From Gemmatimonadota bacterium (GTDB lineage Bacteria > Gemmatimonadota > Gemmatimonadetes > Gemmatimonadales > GWC2-71-9), in contig SHZU01000001.1 in assembly GCA_009692115.1 (NCBI GenBank), forward strand, positions 485,598 through 518,025: a stretch of DNA of 32,428 bases, in the 5' to 3' direction. A program made the translations under genes and the position numbers. Shown here piece after piece: positions 1 through 9,509 of the stretch (its first letter is position 1; each line of letters begins with the position of its first letter). Below the pieces are notes generated by a model. The model saw only the letters and a list, made by a program, of their open reading frames with translations, had not been told where the DNA came from and made no database searches.

Positions 1-1
1 C

Positions 2-886
2 AAGGCCCGCCTAACGGCGCTCTTGTCGGTCGGGCGCTCCGCCGCGAACCTCACGGCCGCGCTTGGTGCCTTCAAGGCGCCAATTGGGACCGATCCGCGC
101 TGGGTTCGGGTCGCCGGCGTCAAGCTCCACGCCGATGGCATTCCGACCGGCAACAAGACCGCCTGGTTGCATGAGCCCTATCAAGGCGGCGGCAACGGCG
201 TCTTGGTCAGCGGCGAGGGCAGCGACGAGCAGCGGGTGGCCGAGATGGAAGCGATGGTCCGACTAGCTCACGACGCCGGATGGCAGATCGGCACCCATGC
301 CACCGGCGACCGCGCCATCGACACCATCATCGGAGCCTACGACAAGGTGCTCGCCGCGACACCGGATCGCAATCGCCGACACTACCTGATCCACGCCGAC
401 ATGGTGTTGCCGGCCACGCTTCGCCGGATGGCCGCCCTCGGCGTCGGGGCCAACTTCAACTCGACCATCAAATACCTGATCGCCGATGGGCAAATGGCCA
501 GCATCGGCCCCACCCGGGCGCCGTACGAGTGGCCCTACCGAACCGCCCTCGACGCCGGCGTCCAGGTCGCCACCGGCTCCGACGCCCCCGTAACCGACGG
601 CAACTGGCGCCAAGGCATCGCCACGTGCGTGGTCCGCAAAGGGAAGCAAACTGGAACGGTCTCGGGCCCCGAAGAACGGATCAGCCTCAATCAAGCGATC
701 TGGTCGCACACCGCCGCCGGCGCCTGGCAGGACCACGCCGAGGAATGGAAGGGAACACTCGAGACCGGCAATGCCGCCGACCTCTGTGTCCTCGACGGCG
801 GCCTGTCCCGCGTCGACCCGGACCAAATCGGCTCGATGAAGGTCGACCTCACCGTCGTCGACGGCAAAGTGACCTACCATCGCTAG
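2..886 (+). CDS. Amidohydrolase family 3 (YtcJ-like), C-terminal part
   Basis: The reading frame is open from the window edge, so the N-terminus, including the first HxH metal site, lies outside; about 295 residues are visible. Motifs typical of YtcJ-type metal-dependent amidohydrolases are present in order: GVKLHADGIP, THATGDRAID (a metal-binding His followed by the GDRA signature), RHYLIHAD (second His), and ATGSDAPV (metal-binding or catalytic Asp). The end, AADLCVLD...DGKVTYHR, is the usual C-terminal return to the small beta domain. The family hydrolyses amide or related C-N bonds; the substrate cannot be read from the sequence. The TAG stop is followed at once by a 16-base dispersed repeat and a decayed oxidoreductase gene. 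Confidence 0.85.
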   Translation, partial: KARLTALLSVGRSAANLTAALGAFKAPIGTDPRWVRVAGVKLHADGIPTGNKTAWLHEPYQGGGNGVLVSGEGSDEQRVAEMEAMVRLAHDAGWQIGTHATGDRAIDTIIGAYDKVLAATPDRNRRHYLIHADMVLPATLRRMAALGVGANFNSTIKYLIADGQMASIGPTRAPYEWPYRTALDAGVQVATGSDAPVTDGNWRQGIATCVVRKGKQTGTVSGPEERISLNQAIWSHTAAGAWQDHAEEWKGTLETGNAADLCVLDGGLSRVDPDQIGSMKVDLTVVDGKVTYHR

Positions 887-901
887 CCGCCGAGTGCCGA
901 G
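886..901 (+). repeat. Dispersed 16-base repeat, copy 1
   Basis: The sequence GCCGCCGAGTGCCGAG starts at the last base of the amidohydrolase stop codon and contains the GTG proposed as start of the next gene. Identical copies lie at 25712-25727 and, inverted, at 31599-31614. Confidence 0.7.
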
Positions 902-1883
902 TCTCCGCTGGGGCATCCTGAGCACCGCCAACATCGGCCGGGCCGCCGTGATTCCCGCGATCCGCGCCTCCTCCAACGGCACCGTCGCGGCCGTGGCCAG
1001 CCGCTAGTCTTCGACCGCCCGCGACTTCGCCGCCGCGAACGCCATCCCGGCCCACTACGGTAGCTACGACGCCCTGCTCGCCGACCCGGACATCGACGCC
1101 GTCCACATCCCCCTGCCTAACAGCCTCCACCGGGAGTGGACGATCAAGGCGGCCGAGCACGGGAAACAGATCCTGTGCGAAACACCCTTGGCCCTGACGG
1201 CGGCCGAATGTCACGACATGGGCGCGGCCGCCGCGGCCAACGGGGTCACCCTGATGGAGGCGTTCATGTACCGCTTCCATCCGCGGATCGGGCGGGTGGA
1301 AGCCCTGATTCGGGACGGAGCGGTGGGCTCGCTCAAGTCGATCCGGAGCGCCTTCACGTTCCGGCTCACCAAACCCGGCAACATCCGGCTCGATGCCGCC
1401 CTCGGTGGCGGCGCGCTGATGGATGTCGGCTACTATTGTGTCAACGTGAGCCGGACCCTGGCCGGCCGGGAGCCGATCGAGGTCCAAGCCTGGGCCACCT
1501 TCGGACCGACCAATGTCGACCTCGAACTGGCCGGCACGCTCCGGTTCGACGGCGGTCTCGTCGCTCAGTTTGACTGCGCCCTGACCATGGAACGGCGGGA
1601 GTACGTCGAGGTCGCCGGCACCGACGGATCGATCGAACTCCGGGCGGCGTTTCTCCCGGGCACCGCCGACACCGTCGCGATCGAGCACCGGGGCCGGGAA
1701 CCGTCGATCGAGCACCGGGTGGCCGGCGACGACGAGTACCGCCTGATGATCGAGCACTTTGCCGATTGCGCCTTGCATCACCGCCCCGTTAGGTATCCCG
1801 CGAGCGAAGCCGCCGCCAACCTCCGGGTCATCGAGGCGCTCTACCGGTCGGCCCGCCACGGGGGACACCCGGTAACTCTTTGA
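894..1883 (+). pseudogene. Gfo/Idh/MocA family oxidoreductase with an in-frame amber codon
   Basis: Read from GTG 894, the frame gives a classic Rossmann start (LRWGILSTANIGRAA) and runs to TGA 1881-1883, but TAG at 1005-1007 interrupts it at codon 38, where homologues read ASRS..A..FA. The remainder is intact: LLADPDIDAVHIPLPN, then GGALMDVGYYCVN, which carries the Tyr typical of dihydrodiol/xylose dehydrogenase-like members. The cofactor-contacting EKP motif reads CETPLAL, with Thr (ACA, 1182-1184) in place of Lys. A restart at an ATG or TTG near 1188 would lack the NAD(P)-binding half. With a stop and a lost key lysine, decay is likelier than a single sequencing error, but an error at 1005 is not excluded. 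The downstream ABC-F gene begins 15 bases later. Confidence 0.8.
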
Positions 1884-1898
1884 ATTGAAAGCAGTCTG

Positions 1899-3782
1899 AT
1901 GGCATTGATCGGCATGCGCGAGGTCAGTATCGCCTTTGGCGGACCGGCTATCCTGGACCGAATCAGTTTCAGCATCGATCGCGGAGAGCGGGTGGCGCTC
2001 CTGGGCCGGAACGGCACCGGCAAGAGCACGCTGATGAAGCTGCTCGACGGGACGATCCAGCCGGATTCCGGAGAGGTGATCCGCCAAACCGGCCTGACCA
2101 GCGGGCGCCTGGAGCAGGACATCCCGGCCGGCATGAACGGCTCGGTGTTCGATGTAGCCGCCGGCGGCCTCGGCGAGGCCGGGACCCTGCTGGTCCGCTA
2201 TCACGACGCCAGTCACCGCCTCGCCACCCACGGCGACGACGCCGCGCTCCGGGAACTCGATCGCCTCCATCACGCCCTCGACCAGGCCGACGCTTGGCAA
2301 CTCCAAAGCCGGGTCGAAACGGTCCTGTCCCACTTGGGCCTCGACCCCGAGCAACCGTTTGCCACGGCGTCGGGCGGCCGGAAACGCCAGGCCCTGCTGG
2401 CCCGCGCCCTGGTCAAGCAACCGGACCTCTTGCTCCTCGACGAACCGACCAACCACTTCGACGTGGAAGCGATCGAGTGGATGGAGGACTACCTCATCAA
2501 TCGCAGCGCGACCCTCCTCTTCGTCACCCACGACCGGGCCTTTCTCCGCCGGGTGGCCACCCGAATCATCGAGCTCGACCGGGGCCGGCTTCGTGACTGG
2601 GGTGCCGACTACGACACCTACCTCGAGCGGAAAGACGCTACGCTGGCCAACGAGGAGCGCGAATGGGCGCTGTTCGACAAGAAGTTGGCCAAGGAAGAGG
2701 TCTGGATCCGGCAAGGCATCCAGGCCCGCCGGACGCGCAACGAAGGACGGGTCCGGGCCCTGATCGATCTCCGGCGCGAACGCGGCGACCGGCGGGACCG
2801 GATTGGGTCGGTCTCCATGCAAGTCGACGAAGCCGAACGGTCCGGTAAGCTGGTCGTTCAAACCAAAGCCGCGTCCGTCTCGCTCGGCGGGCGCCCGTTG
2901 GTCAAAGACTTGACCACCACCATTGCCCGGGGCGACCGAATCGGGATCATTGGGCCGAACGGGTCCGGCAAAACCACCCTGCTCCGGCTCCTATTGGGCC
3001 AACTCGCTCCCGATACCGGCACCATCCGCCACGGTACCAACCTCGAGATCGTCTATTTCGACCAACTCCGCGAAGAGCTCGACCCGGAACGATCGGTATT
3101 CGACAGCATCGCCGGCGGCGCGGACCACATCGAGATCGGAGGTAGCCGGCTGCATGTGCTCGGGTATCTCAAGAACTTTCTGTTTCCACCGGACCGGGCC
3201 CGAACCCCGGTCAAGGCGCTGTCCGGTGGAGAGCGGAATCGGCTCCTGCTGGCCCGCTTGTTCACGAAATCCATGAACGTGCTGGCCCTCGACGAACCGA
3301 CCAACGACCTCGACATCGAAACCCTCGATCTGCTCGAAGAGGTCCTCTCGGGTTTCTCCGGAACGTTGCTCCTGGTCAGTCATGACCGGGCCTTCATCGA
3401 CAACGTCGTCACCAGCACGCTCGTGATGGAGGGCAACGGGGTGGTCGGCGAGTTCGTGGGCGGTTACTCCGACTGGGTTCGCCAGAAGACCGCTCGCACC
3501 GAAGCCAAGGCGGCCCCGCAGAAACGGGACACCCCGCCACCACCGAAGCCGGCCGAGAAGAAACGCAAGTTGAGTTTCAAGGAATCCCGTGAACTCGAAG
3601 AGCTTCCGGCCCGGATCGACGGCCTCGAGCAGGAGCGGCAAGGGCTCTACACCTCCCTCGCCGACCTCGCCTTCCTCAAGAACGGCGCCGCCACCGCGGC
3701 CGCCAAGGCCCGCCTGGCGGCGGTCGATCGCGAACTGGCCGAGTCGACTGTCCGATGGGAACGCCTGGCGGCACTCGCGTAG
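1899..3782 (+). CDS. uup: ABC-F family ATPase (Uup-like)
   Basis: The product is a 627-residue protein with two ABC ATPase domains and no membrane segments, the ABC-F layout. Domain 1 has Walker A GRNGTGKST, signature SGGRKRQ and Walker B LLLLDEPTNHFD. Domain 2 has GPNGSGKTT, LSGGERNR and VLALDEPTNDLD. A linker rich in charged residues (about 240-310, the ABC-F arm region) joins them. The C-terminus (about 545-627) is a Lys/Glu-rich coiled coil after a KPAEKKRKLS stretch, as in Uup rather than EttA. ABC-F proteins act on ribosomes; Uup is linked to DNA-associated and ribosomal roles in E. coli. ATG 1899 lies 15 bases after the oxidoreductase stop. Both ATPase sites look functional. Confidence 0.9.
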   Translation: MALIGMREVSIAFGGPAILDRISFSIDRGERVALLGRNGTGKSTLMKLLDGTIQPDSGEVIRQTGLTSGRLEQDIPAGMNGSVFDVAAGGLGEAGTLLVRYHDASHRLATHGDDAALRELDRLHHALDQADAWQLQSRVETVLSHLGLDPEQPFATASGGRKRQALLARALVKQPDLLLLDEPTNHFDVEAIEWMEDYLINRSATLLFVTHDRAFLRRVATRIIELDRGRLRDWGADYDTYLERKDATLANEEREWALFDKKLAKEEVWIRQGIQARRTRNEGRVRALIDLRRERGDRRDRIGSVSMQVDEAERSGKLVVQTKAASVSLGGRPLVKDLTTTIARGDRIGIIGPNGSGKTTLLRLLLGQLAPDTGTIRHGTNLEIVYFDQLREELDPERSVFDSIAGGADHIEIGGSRLHVLGYLKNFLFPPDRARTPVKALSGGERNRLLLARLFTKSMNVLALDEPTNDLDIETLDLLEEVLSGFSGTLLLVSHDRAFIDNVVTSTLVMEGNGVVGEFVGGYSDWVRQKTARTEAKAAPQKRDTPPPPKPAEKKRKLSFKESRELEELPARIDGLEQERQGLYTSLADLAFLKNGAATAAAKARLAAVDRELAESTVRWERLAALA

Positions 3783-3844
3783 GGCAGCCGGCCGGGGTGT
3801 AGTCGGGCAACGCCCGCGGGGGGGCGGAAGAGGCCCAACGTCCG

Positions 3845-3850
3845 TATCTT
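3845..3850 (+). promoter_or_regulatory. Candidate -10 element before the S9 peptidase
   Basis: TATCTT stands 32 bases before ATG 3883 in otherwise GC-rich DNA. The same hexamer precedes the genes at 14569 and 25069. No convincing -35 hexamer is seen. Confidence 0.3.
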
Positions 3851-3882
3851 CCTGACCCTGACCTCCTCGGAAATCCTCACCG

Positions 3883-6027
3883 ATGCGCTCGTTTCTCCTT
3901 GCTTTTTTAGCCGTGACGGCGCCGTTGGCTGCCCAAGCGCCAACCGCCCTCACGGCCGAGGACTATGCTCGCGCCGAGCGCACCCTCGGCACGAAGCTGA
4001 ACGCCCTGGTTTTCAAAGCCACCGTTCGTCCCACCTGGCTCGACGGCAACCGGTTCTGGTATCGGAACACCACGCCGACCGGAACCGAGTATGTCCTGGT
4101 GGACCCGGCCAAGAAGACCCGCATCATCGTCGCCGCGGCGCCGGGGGACACCACCCCGCCCGCCTGGACCCCAGGGCTCTCGCCCGATGGCAAGCGGCAG
4201 GCGTTTACCCGGGCCAACAACCTCTGGGTTCGCGACGTGGCCACCCAACGGGAGCGGCAACTGACCACCGACGGGATTCCCGACTTCGGGTATGCCACCG
4301 ACAATGCCGGCTGGACTAAGAGCGACCGGCCGGTCGTGTCGTGGTCTCCCGACTCCAAGCGGATCGCCACGTTCCAGCACGACGCCCGCGGCACCAGCAC
4401 CATGTACCTGGTCAACACCGCCGTCGGCCAGCCGAAACTCGAGGCCTGGAAATACCCGATGCCGGGCGACAGCGTAATCTTCCGAATCAGCCGGGTGATC
4501 ATCGATGTGCAGACCAGCGCCGTCACCCGGCTCAGGATGCCGCCCGACCCGCATCGCTCCACCCTCTGCGATCATGTCGTTTGCCGCGGCACCGAATGGA
4601 CCGACGTCGAGTGGTACCCGGACGGCTCAGCGCTGGCCTTCGTCTCGACCAGCCGAGATCACAAGCAGGCCAGCCTCCGGATCGGCGACCCCGTCACGGG
4701 GGACGTTCGCGACGTCCTCGAAGAACGAGTAGCCACCCAGTACGAATCCGGTTTCGGACGGGCCAACTGGCATGTCCTCCCGGCCACCAATGAAGTGATC
4801 TGGTTCTCGGAGCGCGACGACTGGGGCAATCTGTATCTCTACGACCTCACCACGGGGCAACTCAAACAGCAGATCACCCGCGGCCCGGGCCCGGTGCTCG
4901 AGCTGATCCGGATCGACGAGAAAGCCCGGATGCTCTACTACATCGCGACCGGCCGGGAGGTGGGCCGCGATCCCTATTACCACCATCTCTACCGGATCGG
5001 CTTCGACGGCAAGCGCCAGGAGTTGTTGACGCCCGAGAACGCCAACCACGACGTCACCCTGTCGCCGGACGGGCAGTTCTTCCTCGGCACGTGGTCCACC
5101 CCGACCACCGCGCCGGTCACGGTGCTCCGCGACGCGCGCGGCCGCTTGGTACTGGCGCTCGAAACCGCCGACATCTCGCGCCTCACCGCGTCCGGCTGGG
5201 TGCCCCCGATTCCGTTCACCGTGAAGGCCCGCGACGGACAAACCGACCTGTACGGTTTGATGTACCGGCCGCGGAGCTACGACTCGACCAAGCGCTACCC
5301 GGTCGTCAACTATCTCTACCCCGGGCCCCAATCAGGGAGCGTCGGCACCCGCTCGTTCCAAGCCTCCCGGGCCGACAAGCAGGCCATCGCGGAACTCGGC
5401 TTCATCGTCGTCGAAGTCGATGCGATGGGCACGCCGATGCGGTCGAAGTCTTTTCATGATGCCTACTACGGCAACATGGGCGACAACGGCCTGCCCGATC
5501 AGATCGAAATGATCAAGCAACTCGGACGCCGCTACCCGTCCATGAACCTCGACAAGGTCGGGATCTGGGGCCATTCCGGCGGGGGCTTTGCCGCGGCCGG
5601 GGGCATTCTCCGCTACCCCGACTTCTACAAAGTGGCGGTGTCGCAAGCCGGCAATCACGACAACCGGACCTACGAGGATGATTGGGGCGAGCGCTACCAA
5701 GGCCTGCTGACCAGGAACCCGGACGGGACCACGAATTACGACAACCAGGCCAACCAACTCTTGGCCAAGAACCTCAAGGGCAAGCTCTTGATCGCCCACG
5801 GCACCATGGACGACAACGTGCCGCCGAACAACACCGTGGCGCTCGCCGACGCCCTCATCAAAGCCGACAAGGATTTCGAGTTGATCATGATGCCGAACCG
5901 CCAGCACGGCTTCGGCAATGAGCCCTATATGATGCGGCGGCGCTGGGATTTCTTCGTCAAACACCTCCTCGGCGCCGAACCGCCCCAGGGATACACGATC
6001 GGCGCGTCGAGGAACCTGGTACCGTGA
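3883..6027 (+). CDS. Exported S9 family peptidase (dipeptidyl peptidase IV-like)
   Basis: The 714-residue protein starts with a signal peptide (MRSFLLAFLAVTAPLAAQA, likely cut after AQA), so it acts outside the cytoplasm. Residues about 60-430 are the beta-propeller domain with repeated strands such as PDGKRQAFTRANNLWVRD and SPDSKRIATFQHD. The C-terminal alpha/beta-hydrolase holds the nucleophile Ser565 in GHSGGG, the Asp in HGTMDDNVPP (643-644) and the His in NRQHGFG, a complete triad. S9B enzymes release dipeptides, often after proline. The gene overlaps the next one, a MATE transporter, by four bases (GTGA). This suggests coupled expression of peptide breakdown and export functions. Specificity is not readable beyond the family. 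Confidence 0.9.
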   Translation: MRSFLLAFLAVTAPLAAQAPTALTAEDYARAERTLGTKLNALVFKATVRPTWLDGNRFWYRNTTPTGTEYVLVDPAKKTRIIVAAAPGDTTPPAWTPGLSPDGKRQAFTRANNLWVRDVATQRERQLTTDGIPDFGYATDNAGWTKSDRPVVSWSPDSKRIATFQHDARGTSTMYLVNTAVGQPKLEAWKYPMPGDSVIFRISRVIIDVQTSAVTRLRMPPDPHRSTLCDHVVCRGTEWTDVEWYPDGSALAFVSTSRDHKQASLRIGDPVTGDVRDVLEERVATQYESGFGRANWHVLPATNEVIWFSERDDWGNLYLYDLTTGQLKQQITRGPGPVLELIRIDEKARMLYYIATGREVGRDPYYHHLYRIGFDGKRQELLTPENANHDVTLSPDGQFFLGTWSTPTTAPVTVLRDARGRLVLALETADISRLTASGWVPPIPFTVKARDGQTDLYGLMYRPRSYDSTKRYPVVNYLYPGPQSGSVGTRSFQASRADKQAIAELGFIVVEVDAMGTPMRSKSFHDAYYGNMGDNGLPDQIEMIKQLGRRYPSMNLDKVGIWGHSGGGFAAAGGILRYPDFYKVAVSQAGNHDNRTYEDDWGERYQGLLTRNPDGTTNYDNQANQLLAKNLKGKLLIAHGTMDDNVPPNNTVALADALIKADKDFELIMMPNRQHGFGNEPYMMRRRWDFFVKHLLGAEPPQGYTIGASRNLVP

Positions 6028-7421
6028 CGGCCCCGAAGAAGCTCGATCGGTCCATTATCGAAGGACCGATCGGCGCGGCCGTCTGGAAGCTAGCGTGGCC
6101 GACCATGCTCCAAAACGTGATCGGCGGTCTCCAGGGGATGATCGACCATGCCATGGTCGGTCACTACGTCGGGTATGCCGGCAATGCCGCCATCGGCGTC
6201 TCCTGGCAGATCTTTCTGGTCGTGATGGTCTTCATCAGTTCGTTGTTCACGGGGATGGGTGTGCTGGTGGCCCGGTTCATCGGCGCCGGCGACGTCGCCA
6301 AGGCCAATCGCACGGCATACCAGGCATTTCTGACCTCGACCGTCATTTCCTTTGCCATCCTGGCGCCGTTAGGGTACTTCCTGGCTCCGAGCCTCCTCGA
6401 GTTCGTCCGGGCCACCCCGGCCGTTAGGGCCGAGGCCCTGCCCTACCTCCGGATCATGTTCGTCTTCAGCTTCGGGATGCTGACCTTCTTCATGCTTGGC
6501 GGCGCCCTCCGCTCCGCCGGCGATGCCAAGACGCCGCTCCAACTTGGCATTGCCCTCACGGTGTTGAACATCGTCTTCAACGTCATCTTGATCCGGGGGC
6601 TTGGACCGATCCCGGCGTTCGGCACCGCCGGCGCGGCGATGGGCACCGTCATCGCCGGTGGTCTGGTGGCCGTCTTCGCGTTCCAGCGGTTGATCAGCGG
6701 CAAGTGGGTGGTCGGATTCCCCCGGCATGAGGGATTCCGGCCGGATTGGACCATCATCCGGGCGCTCTTCAAGATCGGATTACCGACCGGCTTTCAGGGC
6801 GTGGCCATGAATGTCGGCGGGGTCTTGCTCCTCCGGTTCATCGGGTCGCTCGACCAGAGCGCCGAAGCCCAGGCGGCCTACGCCGTCGGGTACGGCCAGC
6901 TGTTCTCGCTGATAACCTGGACGTCGGTCGGGCTGATGGGGGCCACCGCCGCCGTGGTGGGCCAGAACATCGGGGCCAGGCAACCCGAGCGCGCCATCGC
7001 GGCGGTGCACGGCGCCGCGCGGATCGGACTGTCGGCGGCGGCCGTGCTGGCCGTGTTGTTCATCGCGATTCCCCGGGTCTTGCTCGGCGCCTTCGGCATG
7101 ACCGATCCCGCGGCCGTGGCCATCGGGATCCGGCTGCTCCAGTTTCTGAGCGTCTCCGGGTTCTTCATTACGACGGCCCTGACCTACACCGGCGGTTTGC
7201 ATGGGGCCGCGGATACCAAGAGCCCATGTTATATCTCAGTGGTGTCGCAGATCATCTTGCCCCTGGGCCTGCTGGCGGTCCTCGGGACGTTCCACAAACT
7301 CGAGCCATCCGACATTTGGATCGCGATCGTCATCGGCCACGCCACCCGATGCACCCTGTCGGTGCTGCGATTCCGCCAATCCCGGTGGCGATCCATCGCC
7401 GTCGACCTGACCACGAGGTAA
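6024..7421 (+). CDS. MATE family efflux transporter
   Basis: The 465-residue, strongly hydrophobic protein has about twelve predicted membrane helices in two similar halves, the MATE layout. The N-terminal part reads IGAAVWKLAWPTMLQNVIGGLQGMID, with the usual charged start followed by helix 1, and the second half begins near LFKIGLPTGFQGVAMNVGG. MATE proteins export organic cations, drugs or metabolites using Na+ or H+ gradients. The start is GTG at 6024 within the GTGA that ends the peptidase gene, so translation is probably coupled. A deacylase-like amidohydrolase follows after three bases. The exported compound is unknown. Confidence 0.9.
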   Translation: MTAPKKLDRSIIEGPIGAAVWKLAWPTMLQNVIGGLQGMIDHAMVGHYVGYAGNAAIGVSWQIFLVVMVFISSLFTGMGVLVARFIGAGDVAKANRTAYQAFLTSTVISFAILAPLGYFLAPSLLEFVRATPAVRAEALPYLRIMFVFSFGMLTFFMLGGALRSAGDAKTPLQLGIALTVLNIVFNVILIRGLGPIPAFGTAGAAMGTVIAGGLVAVFAFQRLISGKWVVGFPRHEGFRPDWTIIRALFKIGLPTGFQGVAMNVGGVLLLRFIGSLDQSAEAQAAYAVGYGQLFSLITWTSVGLMGATAAVVGQNIGARQPERAIAAVHGAARIGLSAAAVLAVLFIAIPRVLLGAFGMTDPAAVAIGIRLLQFLSVSGFFITTALTYTGGLHGAADTKSPCYISVVSQIILPLGLLAVLGTFHKLEPSDIWIAIVIGHATRCTLSVLRFRQSRWRSIAVDLTTR

Positions 7422-7424
7422 CCG

Positions 7425-8972
7425 ATGCTCGCGGCCTTCGCGCTGTTCCTGCTCCAGACGTCGGACGTGTTGATCAAAGGCGGCACCATCATCGATGGTA
7501 CCGGCGCCCCCCGCTACCGGGCCGACGTCGCGATCACCGGCGACCGGATTACCCGGATCGCGCCGGATCTCGATCCCGCCACGGCGAAAGTGGTGGTCAA
7601 TGCCGCCGGATGGATCGTCGCGCCGGGGTTCATCGACAATCATGCCCATGTGGCCCCGACGATCGCCCAGTATCCGCTCCAGGAGAATTTCGTCCGCCAA
7701 GGGATTACGACCATCCTCGCGTCGCTCCACAGCACCGACCAGCCCTGGCCGCTCGGCCCCTACCTGGCCGGACTCCGGATGGCGCCTAACGTGGGGTTCT
7801 TTGCCGGACACACTTGGATTCGAAAGCAGGTGATGGGCCTCGCCAACCGGGCTCCCACGGCAGCCGAACTCGATTCGATGCGAGCCATGGTTGACCGTTC
7901 GATGGCGGAGGGGGCGCTCGGGCTGTCCACCGGCCTCGAATATGTCCCGGCGTTCTATTCGACCACCGACGAAGTCATCGCCCTCGCCAAGGTCGCGGCC
8001 AAGTGGGGCGGCCTCTACGTCACCCACGTCCGCGACGAGGGCCCCGGCGCCCTCGCGTCGATGGAGGAGGTGATCCGGATTGCCCGCGAGGCCAAGATTC
8101 CCGCCCAGATCAACCACCACAAAGTGTCGGGCGCGGCCCAGTTCGGACTCTCGAAGCAAACCCTCGCGATGGTCGACCGGGCTCGGGCCGAAGGCCTCGA
8201 CGTGAAGATCGACGCCTATCCGTACACGGCCTTCAGCACCTACTCGGACATCATGTTCCCGGCGTGGTCGCTCGCCGGCGGGCCGGCCGAGTTTGCCCGG
8301 CGGATCGCCGATCCGGCCACCCGCGCCAGGATCGAGACCGAGATGAAGCGGATTTTCCCCGAGCAGGCCGGCGACGGGCCGAAGAGCCTCCAGTTCCGCA
8401 CTCTCGAAAAACACCCCGAGTACAACGGCCGCACCCTCGCCGACTACCTCGTCGACAGGAAGCTCCCGCCGACGATCGAGGCGGCGATCCCCGTGCTGAT
8501 CGATTTGCAGCTCGAGGGCAGCTTCGACGCGATCTATCACTCCATGGACGAGGCCGACGTGATTCGGATCCTGACCTACCCGGCGTCGATGCTCGAAACC
8601 GACGGCGACCCGGTCGGATTCGGCCAGGGGTTCCCTCACCCCCGGACCTACGGCTCCTTCCCGCGCTTGCTCGCTCGCTATGTTCGAGAACTCAAGGTCT
8701 TGACGCTCGAAGACGCGATTCGGAAAATGACCTCGGCCCCGGCCGACCAGATCAACCAACCCGACCGGGGCCGGATCAAGGCGGGGGCGTTCGCCGATAT
8801 CGTCGTCTTCAATTCGGAAACGATCCAGGACCATGCCACCTTCACCGACCCTCATCGGTTCTCGTCCGGCATCGTGCACCTCTTCGTCAACGGCCGGCCG
8901 GTCATCCGCCGGGGCGCCCTGACCGGCGAACTCCCCGGCAGGCCCCTGACCGGGCCGGCCCGTCCGCGCTGA
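7425..8972 (+). CDS. D-aminoacylase-like amidohydrolase
   Basis: The 515-residue protein has the composite beta-barrel layout of N-acyl-D-amino-acid deacylases: DVLIKGGTIIDGTGAPRYRADVAI at the start, the metal site FIDNHAHV (His73 and His75), VTHVRDEG and INHHKVSG (further His ligands), then ASMLETDGDP and HPRTYGSFPRLLARYVRE. Where D-aminoacylases usually carry a metal-binding Cys in VVxGNCG, this protein has TTILASLHS, so the second metal site may differ. The first ten residues are hydrophobic (MLAAFALFLLQ), but there is no basic n-region, so export is uncertain. It starts three bases after the MATE gene. Substrates of relatives are N-acyl-D-amino acids or D-peptides; the real substrate is unknown. 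Confidence 0.85.
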   Translation: MLAAFALFLLQTSDVLIKGGTIIDGTGAPRYRADVAITGDRITRIAPDLDPATAKVVVNAAGWIVAPGFIDNHAHVAPTIAQYPLQENFVRQGITTILASLHSTDQPWPLGPYLAGLRMAPNVGFFAGHTWIRKQVMGLANRAPTAAELDSMRAMVDRSMAEGALGLSTGLEYVPAFYSTTDEVIALAKVAAKWGGLYVTHVRDEGPGALASMEEVIRIAREAKIPAQINHHKVSGAAQFGLSKQTLAMVDRARAEGLDVKIDAYPYTAFSTYSDIMFPAWSLAGGPAEFARRIADPATRARIETEMKRIFPEQAGDGPKSLQFRTLEKHPEYNGRTLADYLVDRKLPPTIEAAIPVLIDLQLEGSFDAIYHSMDEADVIRILTYPASMLETDGDPVGFGQGFPHPRTYGSFPRLLARYVRELKVLTLEDAIRKMTSAPADQINQPDRGRIKAGAFADIVVFNSETIQDHATFTDPHRFSSGIVHLFVNGRPVIRRGALTGELPGRPLTGPARPR

Positions 8973-9035
8973 GCCCGCTCCCAAACGCCGCTAACCACAG
9001 TACTTTTCAACCGAACCCTACTCCGAGCGCCCACG

Positions 9036-9500
9036 ATGGCCATCATGCTCAAGGTCAACGGCCAAACCCGGACCGTCGACGCCCCCCCCGACATGCCCCT
9101 GTTGTGGGTCCTTCGAGACCTCCTTGATCTGCCCGGAACCAAGTTCGGATGCGGGGTCGGCCAATGCGGCGCCTGCACCGTTCACCTGAAGGGTGTGGCG
9201 ATCAAGTCGTGCTCGATCCCGGTGTCGGCGGTCAAGGGCGCGGAAGTGACCACCATCGAAGGATTGTCCAGCACCGGGACCCACCCGCTCCAGGAGGCGT
9301 GGCAGGAAATCGACGTCCCGCAGTGCGGGTACTGCCAGGCCGGCCAGATCATGACGGCCGCCGCCCTCCTCGCTACCAAGCCAAAGCCGACCGACGCCGA
9401 CATTGACCAAGCCATGAACGGCAATCTGTGCCGGTGCGCGACCTACCTCCGAATCCGCAAAGCCATTCATCGAGCCGCCGGTACCGCGGCAGACCGGTAA
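9036..9500 (+). CDS. (2Fe-2S)-binding subunit of a molybdenum hydroxylase (IorA-like)
   Basis: The 154-residue protein has two [2Fe-2S] domains. The plant-ferredoxin-type N-terminal domain carries CGVGQCGAC followed by a further Cys in KSCSIPV. The C-terminal helical domain has CGYCQAGQ and [10 protein letters not shown]. This is the small electron-transfer subunit of xanthine-oxidase-type enzymes. The length and the direct partner at 9510, with no FAD subunit, match the two-subunit isoquinoline 1-oxidoreductase/aldehyde oxidase group. ATG 9036 follows a 63-base gap after the amidohydrolase, so it may have its own promoter, but none is clear. The small subunit has no signal and would have to be carried out with the Tat-exported partner. 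Confidence 0.9.
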   Translation: MAIMLKVNGQTRTVDAPPDMPLLWVLRDLLDLPGTKFGCGVGQCGACTVHLKGVAIKSCSIPVSAVKGAEVTTIEGLSSTGTHPLQEAWQEIDVPQCGYCQAGQIMTAAALLATKPKPTDADIDQAMNGNLCRCATYLRIRKAIHRAAGTAADR

Positions 9501-9509
9501 GGCAACGCC

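Noticed and set aside
1005-1007. Amber codon as a recoded pyrrolysine site
   Set aside because: The position is not an active-site residue in the family, no pyl genes are present, and a second key residue is also lost. Nonsense mutation or sequence error is simpler.
849-2861. A 670-codon open frame on the minus strand
   Set aside because: It is antisense to three recognisable genes, rich in Gly/Asp/Val as expected of the complementary strand of GC-rich coding DNA, and shows no domain.
7236-8984. A 582-codon open frame on the minus strand
   Set aside because: It is antisense to the MATE and amidohydrolase genes, which have clear family motifs; it has no motif of its own.
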